From assembly GCA_047616325.1 (NCBI GenBank), contig JBLHGN010000087.1, forward strand, positions 1 through 12,561: a stretch of DNA of 12,561 bases, written 5' to 3'. A program made the position numbers and the translations under genes. Positions 6,454 through 12,561 of this stretch are shown here, piece after piece (the stretch's first letter is position 1; the number at the start of each line of letters is the position of its first letter). The notes below the pieces were generated by a model. It had not been told where the DNA came from and ran no database searches. It worked only from the letters and a program-made list of their open reading frames with translations. Source of the DNA: JBLHGN01 sp047616325. GTDB taxonomy: Bacteria; Pseudomonadota; Gammaproteobacteria; Pseudomonadales; Cellvibrionaceae.

Positions 6454-7329
6454 TTACAACACATTAGCGGCTTGCATAGCCTTTAGAAGATCAGCATGGT
6501 AGATCGGATCCAATTTAGTAAGAGGCAGACGTATAGCATCCTCCATAAACCCCATGCGAGCTACCGCCCACTTTACTGGAATTGGATTGGACTCCAAAAA
6601 TAAGGTTTTATGCAGGAGCGCCAGCTGGGCATCTATCTCTCGGGCTTCTTCGACCCGGCCTTGCGCCAGCAGTTCACACATCTGCGCAGTTTTTGCAGGG
6701 GCCACATTTGCCGTGACCGATATTTCGCCGACGCCCCCCAAGGCCATAAAATCTAAGGCTGTGGCATCGTCTCCAGAGAGTAGGGCAAAGTCCTCGCCCA
6801 CCAAGGCCTGAGTTTCTTTTAGTCTCGCCATATTACCTGTGGCGTCCTTCAAGCCCACGATGTTCTTTATTTTGGCTAGACGAGCCACTGTTTCAGGCAA
6901 TAGGTCCACAGCCGTGCGGCCAGGAACGTTATACAATATTTGTGGGATGTCGATACTTTCAGCTATACACTTGTAGTGTAAAAACAAGCCTTCTTGTGTG
7001 GGCTTGTTGTAATAGGGTGTCACTAATAGACAGGCGTCAGCGCCCGCCTCTTTGGAGCGCCGGGTAAGCTCTAAAGCCTCTGAAGTAGAATTAGCCCCTG
7101 TACCGGCAATGACAGGTATACGACCATTAGCCTGCTGCACGATACGTTGCACTACTTCTATATGCTCGTTCGAATCCAGGGTTGCCGATTCACCGGTAGT
7201 TCCCACGGCAACAATAGCGGTGGTCCCCTCCGCTATATGCCACTCAACGAGTTTTTCAAAGCCCCCCCAATCCAGAGACAGATCCGCTTTCATAGGGGTT
7301 ACTAAGGCAACCATACTGCCTCGTATCAT
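6454..7329 (-). CDS. dapA: 4-hydroxy-tetrahydrodipicolinate synthase
   Basis: DapA condenses pyruvate with aspartate semialdehyde, the first step towards diaminopimelate and lysine. From the ATG at 7329 it has 291 residues, the usual length. Key residues fall at E. coli-like positions: Thr44-Thr45 in GTTGES, Tyr107 in TPYYNKP, Tyr133 and Arg138 in YNVPGRT, and the Schiff-base Lys161 in GLKDATG. The start at 7329 is favoured because AGGAG lies six bases upstream and the product begins MIRGSMVALVTPM. A longer frame opening at 7377 would start inside the predicted -10 box. It is the first gene of the dapA-bamC block. Confidence 0.97.
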   Translation of the reverse strand: MIRGSMVALVTPMKADLSLDWGGFEKLVEWHIAEGTTAIVAVGTTGESATLDSNEHIEVVQRIVQQANGRIPVIAGTGANSTSEALELTRRSKEAGADACLLVTPYYNKPTQEGLFLHYKCIAESIDIPQILYNVPGRTAVDLLPETVARLAKIKNIVGLKDATGNMARLKETQALVGEDFALLSGDDATALDFMALGGVGEISVTANVAPAKTAQMCELLAQGRVEEAREIDAQLALLHKTLFLESNPIPVKWAVARMGFMEDAIRLPLTKLDPIYHADLLKAMQAANVL

Positions 7330-7375
7330 GGTGTTCTCCTGGGTGAAGGTTGTAACAGTAAAATCCAAGGGCGAC

Positions 7376-7404
7376 ATATTACTGGCCTATGACCAGAGTC
7401 TCAA
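7376..7404 (-). promoter_or_regulatory. Likely sigma70 promoter of dapA-bamC
   Basis: On the minus strand TTGAGA (7404-7399, five of six) and TAATAT (7381-7376, four of six) are 17 bases apart. Transcription would start near 7369, about 40 bases before the dapA ATG. Confidence 0.6.
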
Positions 7405-7507
7405 CCAGAACTAGTGGTCTCAGTCGCTTTATGGTGGTTTTTAGCTAGATTCTTACCGATGTGAGCGATTCTCTATGGAAACTAGCCAGAAAATGATCAC
7501 TTCCGCC

Positions 7508-7729
7508 TTAATGTGCAGGATTGGGATGCTGTAAATGAATTTCGTCTATAAAACTAAAAATCTCAGCGCTAAGCGTGAGATCAACACTTTCTATATTACT
7601 ATTGAGTCGATATAAGCGGGTTGCGCCAATGATACTTGATGCAACAGCGTCGCGACTATTGACGACGATGCAATACACCACCCATAGCGATGCTATATCG
7701 CCATAGTACTGCATAGCAGCCGCAGACAA
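7508..7729 (-). pseudogene. C-terminal remnant of an aldo/keto reductase
   Basis: A 73-codon frame whose C-terminal two-thirds match the end of Tas-type aldo/keto reductases: VASSIIGATRLYRLNSNIES, then a DLTLS segment, DEIHLQH and a terminal PNPAH. The intact family is about 320-350 residues, with the IIGAT segment helping to bind NADP(H). Here the barrel and catalytic Asp/Tyr/Lys/His region are missing. The residues before VNSR are only loosely similar, which suggests a frameshift or drift, and no related sequence was recognised between 7730 and 7931. It is most likely a deletion relic left between fabV and dapA. A working small protein cannot be excluded but is unlikely. Confidence 0.7.
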
Positions 7730-7865
7730 AACTTAATTCAAATCTTTTGGCGTCTTGGATACGTTTAATCGTCTTTAATTAAAGCGCTATGGATGCGCAG
7801 TTAACCCGCGCAACATTCTTGTCGCTTCGATGTCGATTAACAGTTTAGGAATAGTGTTTTAGGCC

Positions 7866-7932
7866 GCCCTGTACAACACAGTGCAAATTCGAGCTGTTGC
7901 ACCATCAAAAAAGCACAACAGCTCTACAGGGC
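7866..7932 (-). terminator. Nested inverted repeat at the fabV 3' end, possible terminator
   Basis: Outer arms GCCCTGTA (7866-7873) and TACAGGGC (7925-7932) enclose inner arms GAGCTGTTG (7891-7899) and CAACAGCTC (7916-7924). The two right arms abut, while 17 bases separate the left arms. An alternative pairing, GTGCAA (7881-7886) with TTGCAC (7897-7902), competes with the inner stem. The outer arm reaches the fabV stop codon. There is no proper U run after the stem, so termination or 3'-end protection is inferred. Confidence 0.45.
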
Positions 7933-9116
7933 TAAAAGTCTGCCGTTACCAAGGGGCTGGTTTCTGCATCGTAATCGACACCGGCAATGTCAAAACCGAA
8001 CAAACGCAAAAATTCTTGGCTGTAGGCATCAAAATCGGTGAACTGCTTTAGATTTTCTTCACTTACCTGTGGCCATATGGCCTCAACCTTGGCTTGTATC
8101 TTAGGGTCTAATTCAAGCTCATCGACACGAAAACGATTATCACCGTCGAGACGGGGGGTGTCGGTGTACAAACACTCGGTAAACAAGCGGTAAAGCTGCT
8201 CGATACAGCCCTCATGCACACCCTCTTGCTTCATCACCTTAAACAAGATGGACAAGTACAAAGGCATAATTGGTATTGCCGAACTGGCCTGGGTGACCAC
8301 AGCCTTCAATACCGCAACATTGGCAGAGCCTCCCAACGGCGCAAGTGACTTAGTGATAGTCCGAGCGGCGCGATCCAAGTCTTCTTTGGCCTTGCCTATA
8401 GTAGCCTTTCCGTAGATGGGCCAGGTCAACTTATCTCCGAGATAGGTATAGGCAACGGTTTTACACCCGTCGGCAAGAACGCCGGCATCACCCAGTGCTT
8501 GCACCCACATCTCCCAATCCTCTCCTCCCATCACCTTGACGGTATTGGCAATTTCGTCGTCATTGGCCGGCCCAATGGTCATCTCAGAAATCTTTAAAGT
8601 ATCGGTATTAAGACTCTTACTGGTATAGGATTGATTTATGGGCTTTAGCACCGATAAATAAGTTTCTCCGGTAGTGGGATCTGTTCTGCGCGGCGATGCC
8701 AGGCTATATACCACCAGGTCAACCTTACCCATATCGTTTTTAATTGCTTCTATCGTTTGCGCCTTCAATTCGTAGGAGAAGGCATCGCCGTTGATACTTT
8801 TTGCATAGAGGCCCGCTTCATGTGCAGCAATTTCAAAAGCAGCTGAATTGTAATAGCCGGCCGACGCTGTTTTTTTCTCCGTCGGCGGCTTTTCAAAAAA
8901 CAACCCTAGCGTATCGGCACCACAGCCAAACGCAGCATTAATTCTCGAGGCCAAACCATAGCCCGTTGAAGCGCCAATTATCAATACCTTTTTGGGGCCT
9001 CCAGTTACGGGAGATTGCTGTTTAACGTAGGCAATCTGCTCTCTCACATTAGCGGCACAACCTTGCGGATGCGAGTTAATACAAATAAAACCGCGAACTT
9101 TGGGTTTGATAATCAT
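7932..9116 (-). CDS. fabV: Enoyl-ACP reductase FabV (trans-2-enoyl-CoA reductase family)
   Basis: FabV reduces trans-2-enoyl-ACP with NADH in the last step of each fatty-acid elongation round; it is an alternative to FabI and is typically insensitive to triclosan. The 394-residue length is standard. The N-terminus MIIKPKVRGFICINSHPQGC is highly typical. The nucleotide-binding loop GASTGYGLASRI is at residues 48-59, and YSLASPRR follows near residue 137. The family active-site motif Y-x8-K is intact at Tyr235 and Lys244 (YGKATIGKAK). The ATG at 9116 is preceded by AGGAA six bases upstream. It stands as a single gene, divergent from miaE, so it is probably its own transcription unit. Confidence 0.97.
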   Translation of the reverse strand: MIIKPKVRGFICINSHPQGCAANVREQIAYVKQQSPVTGGPKKVLIIGASTGYGLASRINAAFGCGADTLGLFFEKPPTEKKTASAGYYNSAAFEIAAHEAGLYAKSINGDAFSYELKAQTIEAIKNDMGKVDLVVYSLASPRRTDPTTGETYLSVLKPINQSYTSKSLNTDTLKISEMTIGPANDDEIANTVKVMGGEDWEMWVQALGDAGVLADGCKTVAYTYLGDKLTWPIYGKATIGKAKEDLDRAARTITKSLAPLGGSANVAVLKAVVTQASSAIPIMPLYLSILFKVMKQEGVHEGCIEQLYRLFTECLYTDTPRLDGDNRFRVDELELDPKIQAKVEAIWPQVSEENLKQFTDFDAYSQEFLRLFGFDIAGVDYDAETSPLVTADF

Positions 9117-9145
9117 GCTTTATTCCTGTAAATCGCCCAGCCATA

Positions 9146-9195
9146 GGTATAATGGCCGACTGTTAGTTGGTGCAATAAATGGCCGGCATTATAAC
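9146..9195. promoter_or_regulatory. Overlapping divergent promoters of fabV and miaE
   Basis: For miaE (plus), TTGGTG (9167-9172) and TATAAC (9190-9195) are 17 bases apart. For fabV (minus), TTGCAC (9175-9170) and TATACC (9151-9146) are 18 bases apart. The two -35 boxes overlap, so polymerases would compete. TATAATG (9148-9154) and CATTATA (9187-9193) form an inverted pair around the region, and AATGGCCG is repeated directly at 9151 and 9178. Confidence 0.45.
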
Positions 9196-9221
9196 GCAAG
9201 CAGACGAGTGTGCGACAACCT

Positions 9222-9794
9222 ATGTTTATTCTTAGATACAATACCCCAGCGCAGTGGACGAAAACCGTTCTAAGCAACCTCGATACATTTTTGGTGGACC
9301 ATGCCGCCGCAGAAAAAAAGGCGTCTGGAATGGCCATTTCAATGCTCTCCCACTACCCCGACAAGCCCGATTTGGTATTCGCCATGATCGACCTATCTAT
9401 CGAGGAAATGACTCACTTTCGCGAAGTGGTGAAAATAATGGCACAGCGACGATTAATACTCGCCCCCGACAGCAAAGACCACTACGTGATTCAGCTGCGA
9501 GGCCACATGCGCAAAGGACGTGAGGTCTACTTCCTCGATAGACTCTTAGTGGCCGGCATTATTGAAGCGCGCGGCTGTGAACGCTTCGGCCTAATCGCCG
9601 AGGCTCTACCCGAGGGAGATCTAAAAAAACTCTATCGAGCTATTACAGAATCCGAAGCCCGCCATGAAAACCTATTTATCGATTTGGCGAAACGCTATTT
9701 CAGCATGACCGAAGTAGACACCCGGCTGGATGAGCTGCTCGATATCGAAGCGCAAATTTGCTCCGCATTGCCCATTACCGCCGCCTTACACTAA
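9222..9794 (+). CDS. miaE: MiaE-type tRNA-(ms2io6A)-hydroxylase, ferritin-like diiron protein
   Basis: MiaE hydroxylates the isopentenyl group of ms2i6A at position 37 of tRNAs using a diiron centre and oxygen. The 190-residue protein has the ligands expected of a four-helix ferritin-like fold: Glu31 (AAAEKKASG), Glu62 with His65 (EEMTH), Glu115 (IIEARGCERF), and Glu145 with His148 (ESEARHE). These ligand assignments are mine from the motif pattern. I chose the ATG at 9222 because the product begins MFILRYNTP; a GTG at 9210 in frame would lie only a few bases from the predicted transcription start. No strong ribosome site precedes either. Its stop overlaps the start of the next gene by one base. 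Confidence 0.88.
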   Translation: MFILRYNTPAQWTKTVLSNLDTFLVDHAAAEKKASGMAISMLSHYPDKPDLVFAMIDLSIEEMTHFREVVKIMAQRRLILAPDSKDHYVIQLRGHMRKGREVYFLDRLLVAGIIEARGCERFGLIAEALPEGDLKKLYRAITESEARHENLFIDLAKRYFSMTEVDTRLDELLDIEAQICSALPITAALH

Positions 9795-11134
9795 TGAGTA
9801 AAGGTGAAACGGTCGCACAAAAATATCTGCTACACTACGCCGAGAATGAAGTAAAGCTTCTTGCTCCCCACTACGCAAAATTCCCCAAACGCCTGAGCCA
9901 TTGCCTGGTAATTCCAGCATTTAACGAGACCGTCGAATTTGTAAATAGGCTCACGCGCCACCAAGATAGCAATAACACTTTACTCGTTCTGGTGATCAAC
10001 AGACCCGACACGACGATGGAGAGGGTGAAGAAGAGTGAAGCAGAGTGCGAGGTTACGAGCAAGGAGAAGCGCCACACCAAAGTTTGCGCAAATACATTAC
10101 TTTTCGAGGCGATTGCCACAAGCTCTATCTGCATTTTTAACACCGAAAACCTCTCACTACAGCTCTATCAGGGGCTTGCCATACTATTGGTAGACCGCTT
10201 TAGTAAAACGCTTGAAATCCCCAAAAAACAGGGCGTCGGTCTCGCCAGAAAGATTGGCTGCGACATTATCTGTGCATTATCGGTAAACGGCGCCTTAAAC
10301 ACCCGTTGGATACACTCCAGTGATGCAGATGCCTTTATACCGGAAAACTATTTTCGAGATTCGAATTTACTGGGGAATGAAAGCGCTCAGGTCTTCGACT
10401 TCACTCACACTAACGATAATTCGGCCACTGCCTTGGCCACCCAGCGCTATCAAGAAGCGCTAAAGTACTATCGCCTCGCGCTAGAATGGGCAGGCTCACC
10501 CTACGCCTTTTACACACTAGGCAGCACTCTTGCGGTCAATGTGTTCGACTACTGCCGCTGTCGAGGTTTTCCTAGGCGGGCGGGCGGTGAGGATTTTTAC
10601 CTACTAAACAAGCTCGCCAAACTTGGGGCCGTCGTATTTAACGCAAAAGTCACCATAGTGCTTCAAGCGCGATTATCTTGCCGAGTTCCCTTCGGAACCG
10701 GGCCTGCAGTGGAAAAGATTCTAGCCTTAGAAGACTCAGACCAACACTATGTGTATTACAACCCCGAGATTTTCGTTCAACTTAAATCGCTACTGTCCTT
10801 TTCTCATCGACAAATCGCCCCGATGATTGAGCAGCGATTCACCGAGGAACAAATTGCAAATACTATTAACTGCAAACTTTCCAGCCAAAACCAACATGCG
10901 CTTAGCCAACTTGATTTCACCTCATTTATTCGGCACGCCTTACGTCAATGTAAGGTCAGGACAGTTTTCAATAAACATTTTTACGACTGGTTTGACGCCT
11001 TCACCACGTTAAAATACATTCACTACTTACAAGTAAATCACTACCCGGCCATACCTTTGAACGATTGCATTCAAGGTTTAAGCCGATTGAGCCGCGAAAG
11101 CTCCCGCAAAAAACAAGCCAACCAGCCGCAATAA
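9794..11134 (+). CDS. GT2-like (GT-A fold) glycosyltransferase family protein
   Basis: A 446-residue protein whose ATG overlaps the miaE stop (TAATG), so the two are probably translated together. The N-terminus has the GT-A opening strand HCLVIPAFNET (about residues 37-45), followed by LVLVINRPD. Residues 146-156 read QGVGLARKIGC, and SSDADA (residues 175-180) is the metal-binding DxD motif after the strand TRWIH. GGEDFYLLNKL (264-274) is the ED-containing segment typical of GT2 enzymes. No membrane segment is evident, so it should be cytosolic. The sugar donor and acceptor cannot be told. A longer frame from 9758 would run back into miaE and is not preferred. Confidence 0.75.
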   Translation: MSKGETVAQKYLLHYAENEVKLLAPHYAKFPKRLSHCLVIPAFNETVEFVNRLTRHQDSNNTLLVLVINRPDTTMERVKKSEAECEVTSKEKRHTKVCANTLLFEAIATSSICIFNTENLSLQLYQGLAILLVDRFSKTLEIPKKQGVGLARKIGCDIICALSVNGALNTRWIHSSDADAFIPENYFRDSNLLGNESAQVFDFTHTNDNSATALATQRYQEALKYYRLALEWAGSPYAFYTLGSTLAVNVFDYCRCRGFPRRAGGEDFYLLNKLAKLGAVVFNAKVTIVLQARLSCRVPFGTGPAVEKILALEDSDQHYVYYNPEIFVQLKSLLSFSHRQIAPMIEQRFTEEQIANTINCKLSSQNQHALSQLDFTSFIRHALRQCKVRTVFNKHFYDWFDAFTTLKYIHYLQVNHYPAIPLNDCIQGLSRLSRESSRKKQANQPQ

Positions 11135-11187
11135 CTACAACTCGACAAAACGATAAGCGCTATGATTACCAAGGCGTAACTGGATAG

Positions 11188-11217
11188 GCTATGATTCCGT
11201 CCGACTTGTTTTATAAT
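11188..11217 (+). promoter_or_regulatory. TATAAT box upstream of the CPBP gene
   Basis: A perfect TATAAT lies at 11212-11217, with transcription expected about 25 bases before the ATG at 11249. The -35 region is poor. The nine-base sequence GCTATGATT occurs at 11159-11167 and 11188-11196, 29 bases apart; the second copy covers the -35 position and could be an activator site. Confidence 0.35.
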
Positions 11218-11248
11218 TCCAAGCCCCTGCACCAAAAAACTAAAAACT

Positions 11249-12085
11249 ATGTTAAAAACTCTCCATCCGAAAAACATATTGCTCGCATTAGATCAAATAG
11301 ACGCCGAGAAGCCCTCTTATAGCCTAAACCGTAAACAATCACTACGGAGGGTAATTTGGACCATGGCTTGCGTCTGCGCCTGCTTATTAATGATCAACTA
11401 CATGAAGTACTACACAACCTTTGCGGCAGCAATGGAACTGCTTTCTACACTTCAGGGGCATCAAAAGCACTATTGGCATGGCTTACTTAGCAGTACCGGA
11501 TTTTTAAATTTGTTCAGCTTTACGTGGTGGACATTTTGGCAGATGGTCGGTTATGTGATAATTCCATTTTTCCTGATCAAATATGCACTCAAGCAAAACT
11601 TTCTAAACATGGGCTGGCGCTTTAACGACTGCGCTCTGCACTGGCGAGGTTACTTACTTTTATTGAGCCCTATATTGATATTTGTGGTGATAGTGAGCCA
11701 GGGCCAAGATTTCATCAATCACTACCCTTTTTATAAACTTGCCCATCGCAGTTGGTTCGACTTCATCGTATGGGAGTTTCTTTACCTTCTGCAGTTCGTA
11801 TGCCTCGAGTTCTTTTTCAGAGGTTTTTTTCTTAATGCGCTTCGCCCCGCCGTGGGGGCCAATGCCATATGGATTATGTGTGTTCCTTATTTAATGATTC
11901 ACTTCCCCAAGTTATGGTTAGAGGCAACTGGAGCCATTTTATTTGGCTTATTCCTCGGCATTCTGGCTTTGCGTTCCAGATCCATATGGGGCGGGTTTCT
12001 AGTGCATGCCGGTGTGGCCTTAAGCATGGATATCTCCTCTCTAATAAAGCAAGGCAAAATACCCTCTGTATTCTGGCCATTTTAA
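11249..12085 (+). CDS. CPBP-family (Abi/CAAX-like) membrane protein, variant active site
   Basis: A 278-residue polytopic inner-membrane protein with hydrophobic segments near residues 35-52, 85-112, 133-151, 172-195, 203-219, 224-242 and 247-262. The CPBP motifs are recognisable: LEFFFRGFF (Glu187, Arg191), YLMIHFPK (His218) and GGFLVHAGVALSMD (His253). The canonical first motif is EExxxR; here the first Glu is Leu186. CPBP members include CAAX prenyl proteases and bacteriocin-immunity proteins, but many have unknown substrates. The ATG at 11249 lacks any visible ribosome site and follows an A-rich leader. It lies 114 bases after the glycosyltransferase gene and may be a separate unit. Confidence 0.75.
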   Translation: MLKTLHPKNILLALDQIDAEKPSYSLNRKQSLRRVIWTMACVCACLLMINYMKYYTTFAAAMELLSTLQGHQKHYWHGLLSSTGFLNLFSFTWWTFWQMVGYVIIPFFLIKYALKQNFLNMGWRFNDCALHWRGYLLLLSPILIFVVIVSQGQDFINHYPFYKLAHRSWFDFIVWEFLYLLQFVCLEFFFRGFFLNALRPAVGANAIWIMCVPYLMIHFPKLWLEATGAILFGLFLGILALRSRSIWGGFLVHAGVALSMDISSLIKQGKIPSVFWPF

Positions 12086-12156
12086 AAGTCTGACGGAGAA
12101 ATACTGCCCCTAAACTTGACGCGCAAGGCCCTGAACCCCAAACAAGCGCGTACCCC

Positions 12157-12173
12157 AGCAAGCTAGCGTTGCT
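12157..12173 (+). terminator. Weak hairpin downstream of the CPBP gene
   Basis: AGCAA and TTGCT form a five-bp stem around a seven-base loop, followed by TTTAAT. It lies 72 bases past the stop and could stop the CPBP transcript, but the stem is short. Confidence 0.3.
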
Positions 12174-12266
12174 TTAATAGTACAGCGCATAATTGCGAAA
12201 ATCGATAGGGTTTCGGTGTAAATAGACTTTTTCTAAACTTTTAGGTGGCCGCATTAAACTGGTCAT
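12174..12266 (-). pseudogene. IS66-family TnpB N-terminal remnant
   Basis: Thirty codons from an ATG at 12266 to a TAA at 12174. The stretch SLEKVYLHRNPIDFR matches the start of IS66 TnpB proteins, which read approximately VYLH-DPVDFRKSINGL. After DFR the similarity stops abruptly and the frame ends seven codons later, so most of tnpB is gone. The start overlaps the stop of the tnpA remnant as ATGA, the usual coupled arrangement in these elements. Confidence 0.7.
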
Positions 12267-12382
12267 GGCAGTGCCTGTACTAAAGGTTTAAGTATTTTTA
12301 TTGCTTCCGGTGTGATGCCGTTAATGACTACACCATTTGGCAGTTTCACACTTAGGAACGTGCATGAAATAACGTCCGGAAT
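12263..12382 (-). pseudogene. IS66-family TnpA C-terminal remnant
   Basis: An open stretch of about 39 codons ending at a TGA at 12263. The recognisable part, VKLPNGVVINGITPEAIK followed by ILKPLVQALP, resembles the C-terminus of the IS66 accessory protein TnpA (a LPNG strand, then a short helix ending in AL). The N-terminal HTH part is missing and an in-frame stop lies just upstream. Together with the tnpB fragment it marks an inactivated IS66-type element. Confidence 0.6.
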
Positions 12383-12415
12383 TTACGAAGTGACCAGTCT
12401 CACTTTATAATTTAA

Positions 12416-12561
12416 GGCTCTTCGTAGACCTGTCTAACCGCTATGGAGCCATTTCTAGTCCACCGCAGTAAAATAATATACTGTTTCTAAACCCAGAAAA
12501 TGAGCGATAACCTCGGGCATTTGATTTCACTGTCTGAATTTTCGAATTTAATCCCTCTGCC
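12416..12561 (-). mobile_element. End of an ISL3-family insertion sequence (partial)
   Basis: The transposase 3' end runs off the right edge. Beyond its stop the sequence GGCTCTTCGTAGACC, starting at 12416 on the plus strand, resembles the GG-TCTT type terminal repeat of ISL3 elements and is the likely element end. The other end, the full repeat and any 8-bp target duplication are outside the window. The element lies beside an IS66 remnant. Confidence 0.5.
12441..12561 (-). CDS. ISL3-family transposase, C-terminal 40 residues (cut by window edge)
   Basis: The frame is open from the window edge to a TAG at 12443-12441. It reads AEGLNSKIQTVKSNARGYRS, then FSGFRNSILFYCGGLEMAP. The EGLN-KI-IK--ARG-R----FR--ILF-CG-L pattern is typical of the C-terminal end of DDE transposases of the ISL3 (IS204/IS1001/IS1165) family. 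The final DDE glutamate is probably just upstream or is the Glu of EGLN. Whether the rest of the gene is intact cannot be judged here. Confidence 0.75.
   Translation of the reverse strand, partial: AEGLNSKIQTVKSNARGYRSFSGFRNSILFYCGGLEMAP

Noticed and set aside
6454..7377. Longer dapA frame with 16 extra N-terminal residues
   Set aside because: Its start lies inside the predicted -10 box and lacks a ribosome site; the ATG at 7329 has AGGAG and the family-typical N-terminus.
9113..9337. Minus-strand 74-codon frame across the fabV-miaE gap
   Set aside because: It overlaps the start of miaE and the divergent promoter region and has no recognisable domain; a shadow frame.
11874..12161. Minus-strand 95-codon frame under the CPBP gene end
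   Set aside because: It lies mostly antisense to the CPBP gene and shows no domain; its tail past the gene is not IS-like.
12371..12386. GTAA start on the minus strand as an IS66 terminal repeat
   Set aside because: IS66 ends begin with GTAA, but no matching inverse copy is found on the other side, so the call is not supported.

Overview
The window looks like chromosomal DNA of a marine-type gammaproteobacterium close to the Pseudomonas/Cellvibrio/Teredinibacter side of the class. This rests on the gene order dapA-bamC-metallo-beta-lactamase-fold gene-purC, which I recall from pseudomonads, on FabV as an enoyl-ACP reductase, and on a MiaE-type tRNA hydroxylase. Base composition is moderate, with AT-rich intergenic stretches. 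I see no tRNA, rRNA or CRISPR array.

Layout. (1) 1-900: the start of an M56/BlaR1-type membrane peptidase gene, cut by the window edge, and its partner BlaI/MecI-type repressor, both on the minus strand and overlapping by one base (TAATG). A cluster of TAGCAC half-sites, including an 11-bp inverted repeat, lies upstream. (2) 1107-2803: an OmpA-family glycine-zipper lipoprotein (minus), divergent from a small leucine-rich-repeat lipoprotein (plus), which converges on a PilZ-domain protein (minus). (3) 2804-3507: about 700 bp without a gene. It holds two perfect DnaA boxes as a tight inverted pair plus two weaker boxes. (4) 3508-7404: the minus-strand block dapA-bamC-MBL-purC, with a good sigma70-like promoter before dapA and weaker candidates before the MBL gene and purC. 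(5) 7508-7729: a remnant of the C-terminus of an aldo/keto reductase. (6) 7932-9116: fabV (minus). Its promoter region is shared with the divergent plus-strand pair miaE and a GT2-like glycosyltransferase, which overlap by one base. (7) 11249-12085: a CPBP-type membrane protein with a variant catalytic motif. (8) 12174-12561: a mobile-element junction, with a decayed IS66-family tnpA/tnpB fragment next to the 3' end of an ISL3-family transposase that runs off the window.

How the genes work together. The central block is housekeeping: lysine/diaminopimelate synthesis (dapA), outer-membrane protein assembly (bamC), a conserved MBL hydrolase and purine synthesis (purC). FabV completes fatty-acid elongation and MiaE modifies tRNA. 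The envelope theme is strong (OmpA-like lipoprotein, LRR lipoprotein, BamC, BlaR-like sensor, glycosyltransferase, CPBP protein). The right end and the aldo/keto reductase remnant show past insertion and gene decay.

I did not find a clearly new multi-gene defence or mobile system. The best leads are the DnaA-box intergenic region, the BlaI operator cluster with its unseen target, a four-copy 15-bp repeat before the MBL gene, and the miaE-glycosyltransferase coupling.
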